A stretch of DNA of 64,000 nt, from assembly GCF_036322805.1 (NCBI RefSeq), contig NZ_AP027272.1:1612001-1676000 (forward strand). The letters are read 5' to 3'. Each line of letters starts with the position of its first letter. Position 1 is the stretch's first letter. This DNA is from Planctobacterium marinum. Lineage in GTDB: Bacteria > Pseudomonadota > Gammaproteobacteria > Enterobacterales > Alteromonadaceae. Position numbers and translations under genes: made by a program. Below are positions 38,801 through 47,081 of this stretch, piece after piece. A model generated the notes under the pieces. That model worked only from the letters and a program-made list of their open reading frames with translations. It made no database searches and was not told the origin of the DNA.

Positions 38801-39389
38801 TGTTCCCGCCGATTATGATGGTGATGGCAAGGCTGATGTTGCCGTCAGACGCCCCTCAAACCAGACGTGGTATATCCTGAATTCTTCTGGTGCAGACACG
38901 CTTACTGGCAATACGGATGGTATATCACGAGTTAATTTTGGCCTGCAATCCACAGATATTCCTGTGCCAGCGGATTATGACGGCGATGGTAAAGCTGATA
39001 TTGCGGTCAGAAGGCCGGGCAATCAAACTTGGTATATCCGCAATTCCAGCGATAATGAGATACAGCGAATTAGCTTTGGAAGAGAGCAGGATGATATTCC
39101 AATACCAGCTGACTATGACGGGGATGGTAAAGCTGATGTGGCAGTCAGACGCCCATCGACTTATTTTCAGTACATTTTAAACAGTTCCGATAACCAGATA
39201 CAGCGGATACAGTTTGGCCGAAATACTGGAGATATTCCATTGGCTGCACCTGTTACCACTCGCATGAACTGGGCAAATGGTAGCCAAGAGCTGTTCCCGA
39301 AGATAGAAGATGAAAAACCGATGGTTGATGTAATTTCTCAGAGTGATTTCGAACACTCAGTTTCTGTGGAAAATACTGTAAATTTCTAA
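35871..39389 (+). CDS. exported beta-propeller protein with DxDxDG repeat module
   Basis: A 1172-residue protein with a signal peptide (LSILTCLVFLVIPLISLAED). Thrombospondin type 3-like calcium repeats follow at once (DTDKDRMDDDWERTYG). The middle shows PD40/TolB-like propeller blades (ISNDGRYVAFRTRG, MSDDGRYVAVNSNRSG), then further type 3 repeats and a MAM-like beta domain. Six units of the same module as in the two proteases then occur at about 38395-39245 (DFDGDGKADIAVRRPS). Unit 4 carries a nine-residue insertion (GADTLTGNT region). A 40-residue acidic tail ends the protein. No catalytic residues are recognised, so it is a binding or structural extracellular protein sharing the module. 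Confidence 0.82.
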   Translation: MKKLSILTCLVFLVIPLISLAEDTDKDRMDDDWERTYGLTVGVNDSQSDLDDDGFNNLSEYQGGTEPDNIRSFPTVYSKVLRSNTLKDLMELTDDSLGTAVIETIPSPIDQGFSSVRITNTDQNNRTFVTIQFEANTFLESIYYMQVPVDAAEPSEADIDQVNINEDGLFTRRYELAKGESFFIEKLSYLTVEEVDYPYTTSEVEVASLDNEGEAIQAKARGISVNGEVAMFDSGDALMLRNYRTEETKIVTGNYNIALLSGDGKWVVYTDHDTSTFMMYDVETGESFDALDRYTTAENTNDNGVNLDRIRDIAKISNDGRYVAFRTRGTPDGSAAFGLHAYVYDRLANTLERVDVGKYRYFGSEGEGTTTMTMSDDGRYVAVNSNRSGLTSFDVDYTNVYLTDRKSASFSFVNRSMSGAVITGQFSSANAVWINENTKQVVFNANGASYGSEELVRQPASNGEYYFAYDIETGEVTIHDLYLKGGFKSYLTGGGYHEDDSGSIDEFSNGNTLHVTRRLLNQNVSLTLGGGSMRYVRTSDEYMAPLVNEKGVDLVSYVSKYYFSPEGSYALLSVNEPMRYPEGLNGSAGDIYALKVSLPVEYVEPDTDGDGVLDFVDKFPLDASEHMDSDWDGIGDNSDTDNDNDGIPNDYETTHGLNPLNRHDIRGDVDENGIIDIVDFARSESANAPLFSDFVAQNGSFESEMMHDIWITYEWESTSRFSSDGDSALAVRYVPDGHYGEQLLIADFGNGGTVSFDVLIDSETDKDILSLILNGEVVSELSGYNAWEASSIVVPEGVSVVQFIYRKDDSGKEGNDMAALDNFSFVESDMPPSDSEVSSVSFDFDGDGKADIAVRRPSTALQYITRSSDGEIDRIRFGLDEQDIPISGDFDGDGIADVAVRRPSNQMWYVLNSSDGEIQRISFGLQPEDIPVPADYDGDGITDVAVRRPSNQMWYIKNSSDGEIQRINFGLRKEDVPVPADYDGDGKADVAVRRPSNQTWYILNSSGADTLTGNTDGISRVNFGLQSTDIPVPADYDGDGKADIAVRRPGNQTWYIRNSSDNEIQRISFGREQDDIPIPADYDGDGKADVAVRRPSTYFQYILNSSDNQIQRIQFGRNTGDIPLAAPVTTRMNWANGSQELFPKIEDEKPMVDVISQSDFEHSVSVENTVNF

Positions 39390-39401
39390 TCACCCGAGAG
39401 T

Positions 39402-39436
39402 AACTCCGGCCCCTATATGTGCCGGAGTTGTTTTTA
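39402..39436 (+). terminator. intrinsic terminator of the propeller-protein gene
   Basis: Stem AACTCCGGC / GCCGGAGTT around a 10-nt loop, followed by GTTTTTATC. Confidence 0.9.
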
Positions 39437-39628
39437 TCTGTTGGCTGACTGCTTTACCTTGTGCATTAGTCATCAGATTTTATTGAATTTGTGAGTGTTG
39501 AGCGTTCCCTGATTGAAAATATTGGTCACTTGGACCAATCGATAAATTTCTCCTTGCTGTCCTTCTGATAACCCTCACAGCTGAAACATAACCGTCACCA
39601 CAATTGAGGCAGTGAACTGCGATTAGGC

Positions 39629-40549
39629 TCACAAATTCAAATCTTCTAGCGCGGGTTTAAGTTCCCTGAACATAAACTGATAACCACTTTCTTGCAGCTT
39701 TGCCGGGATGACGTTTTGTCCGGTGGTTAGTAGATCTGACATTTCACCCATGATGAGCTGCAGCACTTTTGCGGGCATGGGGAATATGGCCGGGCGGTGC
39801 AATACACTAGCCAGGGTTTTGCTGAATTCCCTGTTTGTTACCGGGTTAGGAGCGGTGAAGTTATACGCGCCTTGGCAATTTTCATTGTGTAACAGGTGCA
39901 TTATGGCTCTGGCCATGTCTTCCAGATGGATCCACGGCATGTAGTGTTCGCCATCACCAATGGGGCCACCTAATCCCAGTTTGAAGGGCAGTAGCATTTT
40001 TTCTAGTGCGCCACCTTTGTTGCTCAGCACTATACCTGTTCGTAACACACAAACTCGGGTTTTTTCTTGTGCGCTCAGCGCCAGTTGCTCCCACTTTTTA
40101 CACAACTGATGGCTAAATTCATCGTGTACGTCAGTGAAGGATTCGTCAATTGGGGTGGCGTCCTGTCTGCCATAAAAGCCTATGGCCGAACCACTGATGA
40201 AAACCGCAGGCGGTGACTCACTGGCCTTAACCAAATCAGCTAAGCGCTTCGTGATGAGCCAGCGACTATTTTGCAACTTTAGTTTTTGCTCATCACTCCA
40301 ACGTTTGCCGACGATGGGTTCACCAGCCAGGTTTATTACTGCGTCAAAATCATTGAGGTGTTTAATCGAGTCAACGCCTGATATCCATTCCACTTTGGCA
40401 TCAATCTGCGGACCGTATAACTTGCGTAACTGCTTTTTGGCTGCAGGGATATTTCTGCTGACACCGACAATGTCGTGTTTTTCTATAGTGACCTGTTTGA
40501 TTATTTCACGACCGATTAAACCCGAAGCGCCGGTAAGCAGAATTTTCAT
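39629..40549 (-). CDS. yfcH: TIGR01777-family NAD-dependent epimerase (YfcH type)
   Basis: A 306-residue Rossmann-fold protein starting MKILLTGASGLIGREIIKQV, a GxxGxxG site at residues 7-13. INLAGEPIVGKRWSDEQK and SGSAIGFYG are family hallmarks, and it ends with the DUF1731 segment (MGEMSDLLTTGQNVIPAKLQ). The ATG is preceded by AAGGAG at 5 bp; an upstream frame extension is not needed. The reaction of YfcH-type proteins is unknown. It follows folX by 2 bp, as in E. coli, so the pair is an operon. Confidence 0.88.
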   Translation of the reverse strand: MKILLTGASGLIGREIIKQVTIEKHDIVGVSRNIPAAKKQLRKLYGPQIDAKVEWISGVDSIKHLNDFDAVINLAGEPIVGKRWSDEQKLKLQNSRWLITKRLADLVKASESPPAVFISGSAIGFYGRQDATPIDESFTDVHDEFSHQLCKKWEQLALSAQEKTRVCVLRTGIVLSNKGGALEKMLLPFKLGLGGPIGDGEHYMPWIHLEDMARAIMHLLHNENCQGAYNFTAPNPVTNREFSKTLASVLHRPAIFPMPAKVLQLIMGEMSDLLTTGQNVIPAKLQESGYQFMFRELKPALEDLNL

Positions 40550-40551
40550 GG

Positions 40552-40917
40552 TTACTCCTTGTTGCAACTCAAGGTTAAGGAGACTGAATCTGCAAAGCGC
40601 AGCGCGTGGGGTTTATCCACCTCTACGGAGGCAAAAGTAACCCAATCGTGTTCACTGGCAATCTCAAGCACATCTGAAGTAAGCTTTTCCAGCAGATGAA
40701 AACGATTATTTTCCACGTGGGCGATGATGCGCTTGGTAATAGTGCGATAATTCAGGGCATTATCCATCTCGTCTGATTCGCTGGCGCTATCAGCCGGGTA
40801 GTTGATGATCACGTTGATTACTACGTCTTGTTTGTTTTTAATCTCATCGTCTTTTATTCCGATAAAAGTACGCAGGCGTAGATTTTTGATTCTGATAACG
40901 GCTTGATTTAATTGCAT
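40552..40917 (-). CDS. folX: dihydroneopterin triphosphate 2'-epimerase
   Basis: A 121-residue member of the FolB/FolX family: [20 protein letters not shown] at residues 8-27 (FolX-type rather than the FolB GxHxxE form) and [19 protein letters not shown] near 74-92. [16 protein letters not shown] carries the conserved KPxALRFA. FolX epimerises 7,8-dihydroneopterin triphosphate to the monapterin form, used for tetrahydromonapterin, the cofactor of phenylalanine hydroxylase in some bacteria. That link makes it a possible cofactor supplier for the hydroxylase at 13646-15415, which is an inference. Confidence 0.88.
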   Translation of the reverse strand: MQLNQAVIRIKNLRLRTFIGIKDDEIKNKQDVVINVIINYPADSASESDEMDNALNYRTITKRIIAHVENNRFHLLEKLTSDVLEIASEHDWVTFASVEVDKPHALRFADSVSLTLSCNKE

Positions 40918-41065
40918 ACTTGCTTTTTATATCCTGTTGCTGTGGGCTTATTTTAATTTTAATAAGCGCTAATAATACTGGTTTACACCGAGCCTATCTG
41001 CTACTTTTTGCAAAAAAATGACGCAGAGCTTGACTGCTCAAGACTCACCTGGCCGGGAAAGCTAT

Positions 41066-42133
41066 ATGGAAAATCGACTACCCACAACCATCAAGGTACT
41101 GCTCGTTTGCGCCGCATTGGTTATCATCCTCGCGGGCATAAAAGCGGCGAGCAGTATTGTGGTCCCGTTTTTGTTATCGGTTTTCATCGCGATGGCCAGC
41201 CACCCAATTATTAAGTGGATGAGCCAGTACCGCATTCCCAAAGGTATCTCAGTGTTACTGGTTATACTGACCATTGTGGTTTTTGGATTCATGCTAGGTG
41301 GATTAGTGGGGCAATCGATGACCGATTTTTCCGAAAAAATGCCGCTTTATAAGCAACAATTAGAGGAAGAATTCGTTTGGGTTGTGACGCAGCTGCAAAA
41401 CTTCAATATTCAGATTAATAAAGAGCAGTTAGTGTCTTACCTGGATCCAGGTATGGCAATGAATGTGGCCACTAATTTACTGTCTGGTTTGTCCGGAGTG
41501 TTAGGAAACTTTCTGCTGATATTACTTACCGTAATTTTCATGCTGATGGAAGCTGACAGCGTACCCCACAAAGTACACATCGCACTGGACGATCCTAAAA
41601 TGCGTATGATTCAAGTGGATAAAGTGCTGGCTTCTGTTAAAAACTATCTGGTTATCAAAACCGTTGTTAGCTTGGGCACAGGTTTATTGGTGGGTACCTT
41701 TTTATATGTACTTGGGCTGGATCATTATTTCTTGTGGGGGGTATTAGCTTTCTTGCTTAATTATGTGCCGAATATTGGTTCGGCGATTGCTGCGGTGCCA
41801 GCCGTCTTATTGGCACTGATCCAGCTGGGTTCAGCCTCCGCGGGGATTGTCGCTATTGGTTACATCATGATCAATACTGTGATGGGAAATGTCATAGAGC
41901 CACGCTATATGGGTAAAGGACTGGGCTTGTCTACTTTGGTGGTGTTTTTATCGTTAATCTTTTGGGGATGGTTGTTGGGGACAGTAGGTATGCTGCTTTC
42001 AGTACCTCTTACTATGATTGGCAAAATCATTTTGGAATCTAATCAAGATACCCGATGGATAGCACTGCTGTTGGCTGGAGGGGATATCAGTGAGCATGTG
42101 CCTGAACAGCAGGAAAAGACCGCCGAAAGCTAA
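41066..42133 (+). CDS. AI-2E family permease
   Basis: A 355-residue inner-membrane protein of the AI-2E (TqsA/YdiK) family: an N-terminal pair of helices (VLLVCAALVIILAGI, then SIVVPFLLSVFIAMAS), and the conserved cluster GVLAFLLNYVPNIGSAIAAV near residue 235. The ATG at 41066 is chosen because GGGAAA lies 7 bp before it; an ATG at 41018 lacks a ribosome-binding site and would add an atypical head. Members transport diverse small molecules or sodium; the substrate is unknown. It converges on the next gene with a 4-bp overlap of stops. Confidence 0.87.
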   Translation: MENRLPTTIKVLLVCAALVIILAGIKAASSIVVPFLLSVFIAMASHPIIKWMSQYRIPKGISVLLVILTIVVFGFMLGGLVGQSMTDFSEKMPLYKQQLEEEFVWVVTQLQNFNIQINKEQLVSYLDPGMAMNVATNLLSGLSGVLGNFLLILLTVIFMLMEADSVPHKVHIALDDPKMRMIQVDKVLASVKNYLVIKTVVSLGTGLLVGTFLYVLGLDHYFLWGVLAFLLNYVPNIGSAIAAVPAVLLALIQLGSASAGIVAIGYIMINTVMGNVIEPRYMGKGLGLSTLVVFLSLIFWGWLLGTVGMLLSVPLTMIGKIILESNQDTRWIALLLAGGDISEHVPEQQEKTAES

Positions 42134-42885
42134 TTGGTTTTAGCAAGGATACGACTTATTTTGAGTTGATAATCCGTATCAGAATCCATCAAGCGCTCAT
42201 GGGTTTGTATAATTTTTTGTTTGATGACTTCATCCAGTTGTGGATTAGCGGCCAAATAAAGCCACAGGTTTTGCCAGGGCACTTTTACATCTGTCGGCGT
42301 TAAAAAGTCGGCTGGATAATTAAATTCCTGAAGAATGGCTGGTGTTAACGCGGCATCGTAAAATACAAAATCTACCAAGCCCTCTTCGATGACTTTGAGT
42401 AATCTGGATGAGGAGTCTACCAGCAACAGCTGTTCCGATTCAGTGATCCCCGCTTTGAGTAGCATCTTGTGCGTGGATAAGGTTCTTACCGCAGCAATTT
42501 TATATTGTTTAAGCTCATTAAAGCTGGCTAGTTGTAGCTCGGGGCGCGAAGTCAGTCTGGCAATTTTTAAGTCTAATTGCCCCAAGGGGACTAACCAGGA
42601 ATAGTGCGCTTCTCGCTCCGGCTGGCGGGCCAGGGCAAACAGCAATGATTGAGGGGTTCCCCGGTTTTGTTTTTGCGCTTGCGCCCAGTTCATCATTAAA
42701 ATTTCATAAGGAATATCGGTGGCGTCCATTAATGCGACTACCGCCTCTGTGACAGTGCCTTTGGGGATGTCATCCTCCAGGTGGTGCAATCCCCAGGTAA
42801 TGCCTGCAAAAACCTTTAGTTTTTCTGCATAGCTGGGTTGTGAGCTAAGCAGCAACAAAGTGAGAAGCAGGGCGAGTTTGTGCAT
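42130..42885 (-). CDS. periplasmic solute-binding-like protein (SBP family 3)
   Basis: A 251-residue protein with signal peptide (LALLLTLLLLSSQPSYA). The family 3 pattern is present: GTVTEAVVALMDATDIPYEI, MNWAQAQKQNRG, FALARQPEREAHYSWLVPLG and AANPQLDEVIKQKI. It is related in layout to the product at 15633-16328. No transporter genes are nearby; it is an orphan binding or sensor-type protein. It is adjacent to, and on the same strand as, the Pds two-component system 100 bp upstream on that strand. Confidence 0.78.
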   Translation of the reverse strand: MHKLALLLTLLLLSSQPSYAEKLKVFAGITWGLHHLEDDIPKGTVTEAVVALMDATDIPYEILMMNWAQAQKQNRGTPQSLLFALARQPEREAHYSWLVPLGQLDLKIARLTSRPELQLASFNELKQYKIAAVRTLSTHKMLLKAGITESEQLLLVDSSSRLLKVIEEGLVDFVFYDAALTPAILQEFNYPADFLTPTDVKVPWQNLWLYLAANPQLDEVIKQKIIQTHERLMDSDTDYQLKISRILAKTN

Positions 42886-42981
42886 GAGCTGAAGTTAATG
42901 TTTTATGTTCCTTTTAAGTATTTGCCATAAATCTGATTTAGCAAGTACCAGTAACCCCGCGTACATCTCTAATTGTTGCTA

Positions 42982-45132
42982 TTAAAACTGCAACAACACC
43001 TCCACACCAGATTTGTCTTTGAGGTTTTGAATGCGGATCCTGGCTGAATGATACTCCGCCACGATGCGCGCGATAAACAAACCTAGTCCCAGGTGCGGGG
43101 CGTTATTACTGGCTTCATTGCGCACAGATATCATGGAATCGAAAAGCTGTTCTTGCATGTCATCTGGAAGCAGTCGGCCTTCATTGGCGACTCTAAGCAA
43201 TACTTTGTTGTTTTCTGTGCTTAATGAAATATCAATAACGCCATTCATTGGGCTAAAGTCCACCGCGTTCGCCGTGATCTTATCCAGCATCTGAACAAAA
43301 AGATCCGGCGCCCCCGATAATTTCAATTCCTGCAATTGGATGTCACAGCGAAAACGCCTGTTGGGGTAGGCTAACTGGTAACCATGGGCACAGCTTTGTA
43401 ACAGTGCCACCAGGTCAAACTCTTCTGGCTCTGTAGCTTGTAAGGCGTGCTCCAGCCGAGCCGCTTCGCTCATATTAGTGAGTATTTTGCTTAGCCTTTC
43501 CAGTCCCTCTTGCGCTCTGTCAATATAGGGTTGTTGTTGTGCCGTGGGCGACTCCAGGCTGAGGTTTTCCATGGAGGATTTAACAATAGCAACCGGGGTA
43601 CGCAGTTCATGGGACAATCGGGATGCCATTTTTTCCAGGTAGTTGTGATATTGCTGCAGTTTGTCCAATACACTGTGGAAGGTACGTGATAAGTCGCCAA
43701 TTTCATCTTGCGTGTTTGATACCGGAATATTACTCAAGATTTTACCATTGCCATCGATGGCCTTTTCAGTTTGATTGCGCAATTTTCGAATGCGTGAAGA
43801 TATTCGCGAAGCAAATAGGAATAACGCCAACGTACCTAAAATCATCACCAACAGAATAATGTTGAATAGATCTTCCAGGGCTTTGTTTTTAAGGCTACGT
43901 ATACCATTTGTAGTTTGCTCTACAATCACAGCACCTAGCACTTTGTCATCCAGGTAAACCGGGTGGGCCGCGGATAAGATCACTGCCTTGTTATCCGGTG
44001 TCAGGCGCCACAAACTGTCGGCTTTGCCACCCAAGGCGCTATCGATATCTTTACCTTCCAGTGAGTATGCATCAGTGAGTTCATCCACAAAGTCATCCGG
44101 TGGACGAGTTAAGATGTTGTAGTACAGAGGGAACAGGTATTTTTGCTCAAACTCTTCCCAGATATTTTGCGGAGGCGTTGGCTGTGCCAGTCTGGCTTCC
44201 AGACCCACTGAAGAGAATATGTCACCTGAGCGAGCCATCACGCGCTTGTGTTTGTCCAGCACCCAGACACGAGCGCCTGAGTGCTGCAGTCCTTTAACGA
44301 TACGCTCAATTTCAGGGGAAGGGACTAATACGGTACCCAAAGAGTCAGGTTGGGCGGGGTTCGCGGTGCCAATTCTGGCCTGCACTTGTGGTGCATAGGC
44401 ATCATCAACATCGTTGATTTCGAAAGCAATTTTATCAGAGAGCATGGCGAGTGGTATACGTAGTTCGATGTTGTAGCCTTGCTCCGTGATCTGCCAATGG
44501 CCTTGGATACGGGACTCGATACCCAAGGGGCGGAATGAATCGCCAATTGGTGTTAATTCCCAGGCATTCACCCAGCCAGAGGTGTAACTGGAAATCAGAT
44601 AGCGATGAAAGCGTTTATCTCTATCTGTCATAGCAATATGTAAAAAATCGTTGCGATCCACCCGTAAACTGTTTTTGTTTCGCATCACGGTTTGATCGTC
44701 CACCACCTCAAAAAAGGCATATAAATAGTCATCGTAAATACCCACCATGTGAGTGAAATTTAGATCGGAGACGGAATGGCTTTGGGTGCCTGCCAGTAAA
44801 TAAGATTGGTCATAGTTAATCGCCAGATGACGGTAATCCAGCCAATCGGCTAGTTTGCCATCAAGCCGAATAGGATCGAGAATTTTATGAGCATACAGGT
44901 CTGTACCCGGCCTGACATCCTGCTGATAACTTGCCTGGGTATCAAACAATGTCGGGCGTTCATGCAATGCGGTTGCCACTGCACGAGCGGTGCCCATTAG
45001 CGTTTGCTCCTGACCCAAAAGCAGGTAGTTTTCTAACTCCCACATGTACTTGTATCCAAGCCAGGGAATGGCAAATAAGAATGAGGATAACAGCAGTAAC
45101 TTGAGTCGAATGCCGATACGAAATTGCCACAT
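42982..45132 (-). CDS. pdsS: dedicated sortase system histidine kinase
   Basis: A 716-residue membrane kinase. A first helix (residues 9-27) is followed by a periplasmic region, a second helix (FNIILLVMILGTLALFLFAS, about 425-444), a HAMP segment, the H-box MASRLSHELRTPVAIVKSSM and ATP-binding blocks (TANAVDFSP, GLGLFIARI). The periplasmic part at about residues 75-260 contains LDGKLADWLDYRHL and VGIYDDYLYAFFEVVDD, resembling a CBM9-like carbohydrate-binding domain. This is the kinase type linked to class GN sortase loci of marine bacteria. It lies 20 bp after pdsR. Confidence 0.88.
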   Translation of the reverse strand: MWQFRIGIRLKLLLLSSFLFAIPWLGYKYMWELENYLLLGQEQTLMGTARAVATALHERPTLFDTQASYQQDVRPGTDLYAHKILDPIRLDGKLADWLDYRHLAINYDQSYLLAGTQSHSVSDLNFTHMVGIYDDYLYAFFEVVDDQTVMRNKNSLRVDRNDFLHIAMTDRDKRFHRYLISSYTSGWVNAWELTPIGDSFRPLGIESRIQGHWQITEQGYNIELRIPLAMLSDKIAFEINDVDDAYAPQVQARIGTANPAQPDSLGTVLVPSPEIERIVKGLQHSGARVWVLDKHKRVMARSGDIFSSVGLEARLAQPTPPQNIWEEFEQKYLFPLYYNILTRPPDDFVDELTDAYSLEGKDIDSALGGKADSLWRLTPDNKAVILSAAHPVYLDDKVLGAVIVEQTTNGIRSLKNKALEDLFNIILLVMILGTLALFLFASRISSRIRKLRNQTEKAIDGNGKILSNIPVSNTQDEIGDLSRTFHSVLDKLQQYHNYLEKMASRLSHELRTPVAIVKSSMENLSLESPTAQQQPYIDRAQEGLERLSKILTNMSEAARLEHALQATEPEEFDLVALLQSCAHGYQLAYPNRRFRCDIQLQELKLSGAPDLFVQMLDKITANAVDFSPMNGVIDISLSTENNKVLLRVANEGRLLPDDMQEQLFDSMISVRNEASNNAPHLGLGLFIARIVAEYHSARIRIQNLKDKSGVEVLLQF

Positions 45133-45152
45133 GGCTTAATCCTTGGGCAGCA

Positions 45153-45845
45153 TTATTGGCTTTTCCATCGATACCCCATGCCATAAACAGTCTCAATGCG
45201 GTCAAAACTGTCATCCAGTTGCTGAAATTTACGGCGTATACGCTTGATATGTGAGGTGATAGTGGTGTCGTCAACCACCATTCGGGATTCATCCATCAGT
45301 TGTTGTCGGCTTTTTACGTGTCCGGCATGGCGGGCAATGGCGTGTAGCATCCAAAACTCAGTAATGGTGAGCTCTACAGGCTGTTGCTGCCAGGTAACGG
45401 TCATGCGATTGGTGTCCATACACAGTGCCCCGCTTTCCAATATGTCTTCTTGATTGACGGGCATCTTTAGCAATTCTGTACGACGAAACAGGGCCGCAAT
45501 TCTGGCCAGTAAATGAGGTAAACTGATGTCTTTGGTAAGGTAATCATCAGCTCCCATGCGCAAACCACAAATAGTATCGTAGTCGTTATCTCTGGCGGTG
45601 AAGAAGATGATGGGCAAAGATGGTGATAATCCCCGTAGTTGTTGGCATAAGGTAAATCCACCATCGATTTCTTCCTTTAGACCAATGTCGATGATGGCCA
45701 GATCGGGCAGTCGTTGCTGGAATGCTTGCGAGGCACTGCTGCGATCTTCATAGCACAGTACATCGTAGCCCTGCTTATGGAGAGCAGCTCGATAATTGTC
45801 TCGAATGGCGGCATCATCTTCCACCAGGGCAATTCTCTTGGACAT
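45153..45845 (-). CDS. pdsR: dedicated sortase system response regulator
   Basis: A 230-residue OmpR-class regulator. The receiver domain has an acidic pair (EDDAAIRDNY) and phosphoacceptor Asp in AIIDIGLKEE. The C-terminal winged helix ends in IRRKFQQLDDSFDRIETVYG and MGYRW. By position it pairs with the kinase 20 bp downstream and belongs to the PdsR group. It probably controls the divergent pdsO-substrate-sortase genes through the repeats at 46134-46211, which is an inference. A 46-codon gene ends 32 bp upstream. Confidence 0.9.
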   Translation of the reverse strand: MSKRIALVEDDAAIRDNYRAALHKQGYDVLCYEDRSSASQAFQQRLPDLAIIDIGLKEEIDGGFTLCQQLRGLSPSLPIIFFTARDNDYDTICGLRMGADDYLTKDISLPHLLARIAALFRRTELLKMPVNQEDILESGALCMDTNRMTVTWQQQPVELTITEFWMLHAIARHAGHVKSRQQLMDESRMVVDDTTITSHIKRIRRKFQQLDDSFDRIETVYGMGYRWKSQ

Positions 45846-45877
45846 AATAATAATGGATCCGGTTTAACGTAACGGTT

Positions 45878-46018
45878 TTAGTATCGAGATAACAAGAAGT
45901 CATTAATTAACATATGAATGCGTTGCTCTTGGTAGTCTTCCAGGTTCACATAAAACAACAGTAAAACTGCCGTTATGGCGCTTAACAACCAAAGTCCTTT
46001 TCTCGCTTTATTGCTCAT
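45878..46018 (-). CDS. 46-aa single-pass membrane peptide upstream of pdsR
   Basis: A short frame, starting at the ATG complementary to 46016-46018 with GAGG 6 bp upstream, encodes a short basic head (MSNKARKG), one hydrophobic helix (LWLLSAITAVLLLFYVNL) and a charged tail ending in INDFLLSRY. The good ribosome-binding site, positive-inside topology and position directly ahead of pdsR favour a real gene. It may be a membrane regulator or accessory of the kinase. I recognise no family. Confidence 0.6.
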   Translation of the reverse strand: MSNKARKGLWLLSAITAVLLLFYVNLEDYQEQRIHMLINDFLLSRY

Positions 46019-46133
46019 CTGTAGCCTCACTTAATGTTGTTTAGCAGCAAAATTCAACACACTCTTGTATGGACTGTAAGAATAATAAAAAATTCTGTCT
46101 GAACCAGAGATAAATGCCGGGATCTGGCAATTT

Positions 46134-46211
46134 CCATTTTTTCGCCACATTTGCGCCCGTTAATGCCATGATTTGGCTCACTTTTTCTACTCCATTATTT
46201 CGCCACATTTG
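46134..46211. promoter_or_regulatory. paired direct repeats in the pds divergent promoter region
   Basis: CCATTTTTTCGCCACATTTG (46134-46153) and CCATTATTTCGCCACATTTG (46192-46211) match at 19 of 20 positions with a 58-bp period. A partial third unit, CCATTTTTTC, is at 46223-46232. They lie between the peptide gene (minus) and pdsO (plus) and are candidate operators for PdsR. Confidence 0.5.
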
Positions 46212-46300
46212 TTCTGAATATTGCCATTTTTTCTCCATACCCCAGTCATTTGTTGAGTTTTAAATAGTTATCAAACCAAGCGAAACCAAACAGGTGACTT

Positions 46301-47071
46301 ATGACATTTAAAACTTTGAATAAAACTCTGATTGCTATCTCTTTATGTGCCTCTTTTGCCACTATGGCGGAATCAGACCAAGAGCAACATGAGGTATCAA
46401 CGCAAGAGGAAGAAAAACACGTATTGATTGGGTTGGGCAGTGGCGCCGCCATTGGTGCCAGTGTTGCTGGTCCCGTTGGGGGCATTATTGGCGGTATTAT
46501 GGGTATTTTTATCGGTGATGATATCAATAATCAAAATCGCGCTGATAACCTTCAGGTAAAGCTTGTGCAATCGGAGACAGAACTCTTGGCCTTGCAGCAA
46601 GAATATCAACAGACATTGACGGCCTTTAACCAGCTAAAAGCGCAGCAAAGCAACATTCAAGTGGCGGCATTGGAGCGCGAAACTGCGCCCATTGAACTCT
46701 CAGAGCTATTAGATTCAAAAGCGAATATCCAATTTAAAACGGCATCCTGGCAGCTGGAACAGCATTATGTCGAGCAATTGGATAAAGTGGCTGAGCAATT
46801 ACAACGTGATCCTAAGTTGGTGGTGCAATTATTCGGTTACGCAGATCGTCGTGGTGACGAAGAGTACAACTTGACATTGTCTGAGAAGCGCGCGGATCAG
46901 GTTAAGCGTTATTTGCTTTCTCGCGGTGTGCAGGCCGTGCAGATTGAAACTGCAGGTTATGGCGAAGCACAACCTGTTGCCGTAAAGCAAACCTGGGAAA
47001 ATGACTTTTTCGACCGCAGAGTGGTGGTGCGTCTGACTTCAGAAGACGCGGTGATGACTGCAAAACAATAG
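46301..47071 (+). CDS. pdsO: sortase-associated OmpA-like protein
   Basis: A 256-residue exported protein with signal peptide (FKTLNKTLIAISLCASFATMA). A glycine-zipper helix pair (about residues 44-70, GSGAAIGASVAGPVGGIIGG) is followed by a coiled-coil linker and a C-terminal OmpA domain (VVQLFGYADRRGDEEYNLTL, then SEKRADQVKRYL) that binds peptidoglycan. This is the PdsO arrangement of dedicated sortase systems. AGGTGA precedes the ATG. The substrate gene follows after 10 bp, so pdsO, substrate and sortase form one operon. Confidence 0.9.
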   Translation: MTFKTLNKTLIAISLCASFATMAESDQEQHEVSTQEEEKHVLIGLGSGAAIGASVAGPVGGIIGGIMGIFIGDDINNQNRADNLQVKLVQSETELLALQQEYQQTLTAFNQLKAQQSNIQVAALERETAPIELSELLDSKANIQFKTASWQLEQHYVEQLDKVAEQLQRDPKLVVQLFGYADRRGDEEYNLTLSEKRADQVKRYLLSRGVQAVQIETAGYGEAQPVAVKQTWENDFFDRRVVVRLTSEDAVMTAKQ

Positions 47072-47081
47072 GGGAATTATT

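Noticed and set aside
38395-39245. CRISPR-like array from regularly spaced 138-bp units
   Set aside because: The units are in-frame protein repeats with no unique spacers.
46041-46238. 65-codon frame on the minus strand across the pds repeats
   Set aside because: It covers the divergent promoter region, has no good start site and its apparent amino acid repeats come from the DNA repeats.
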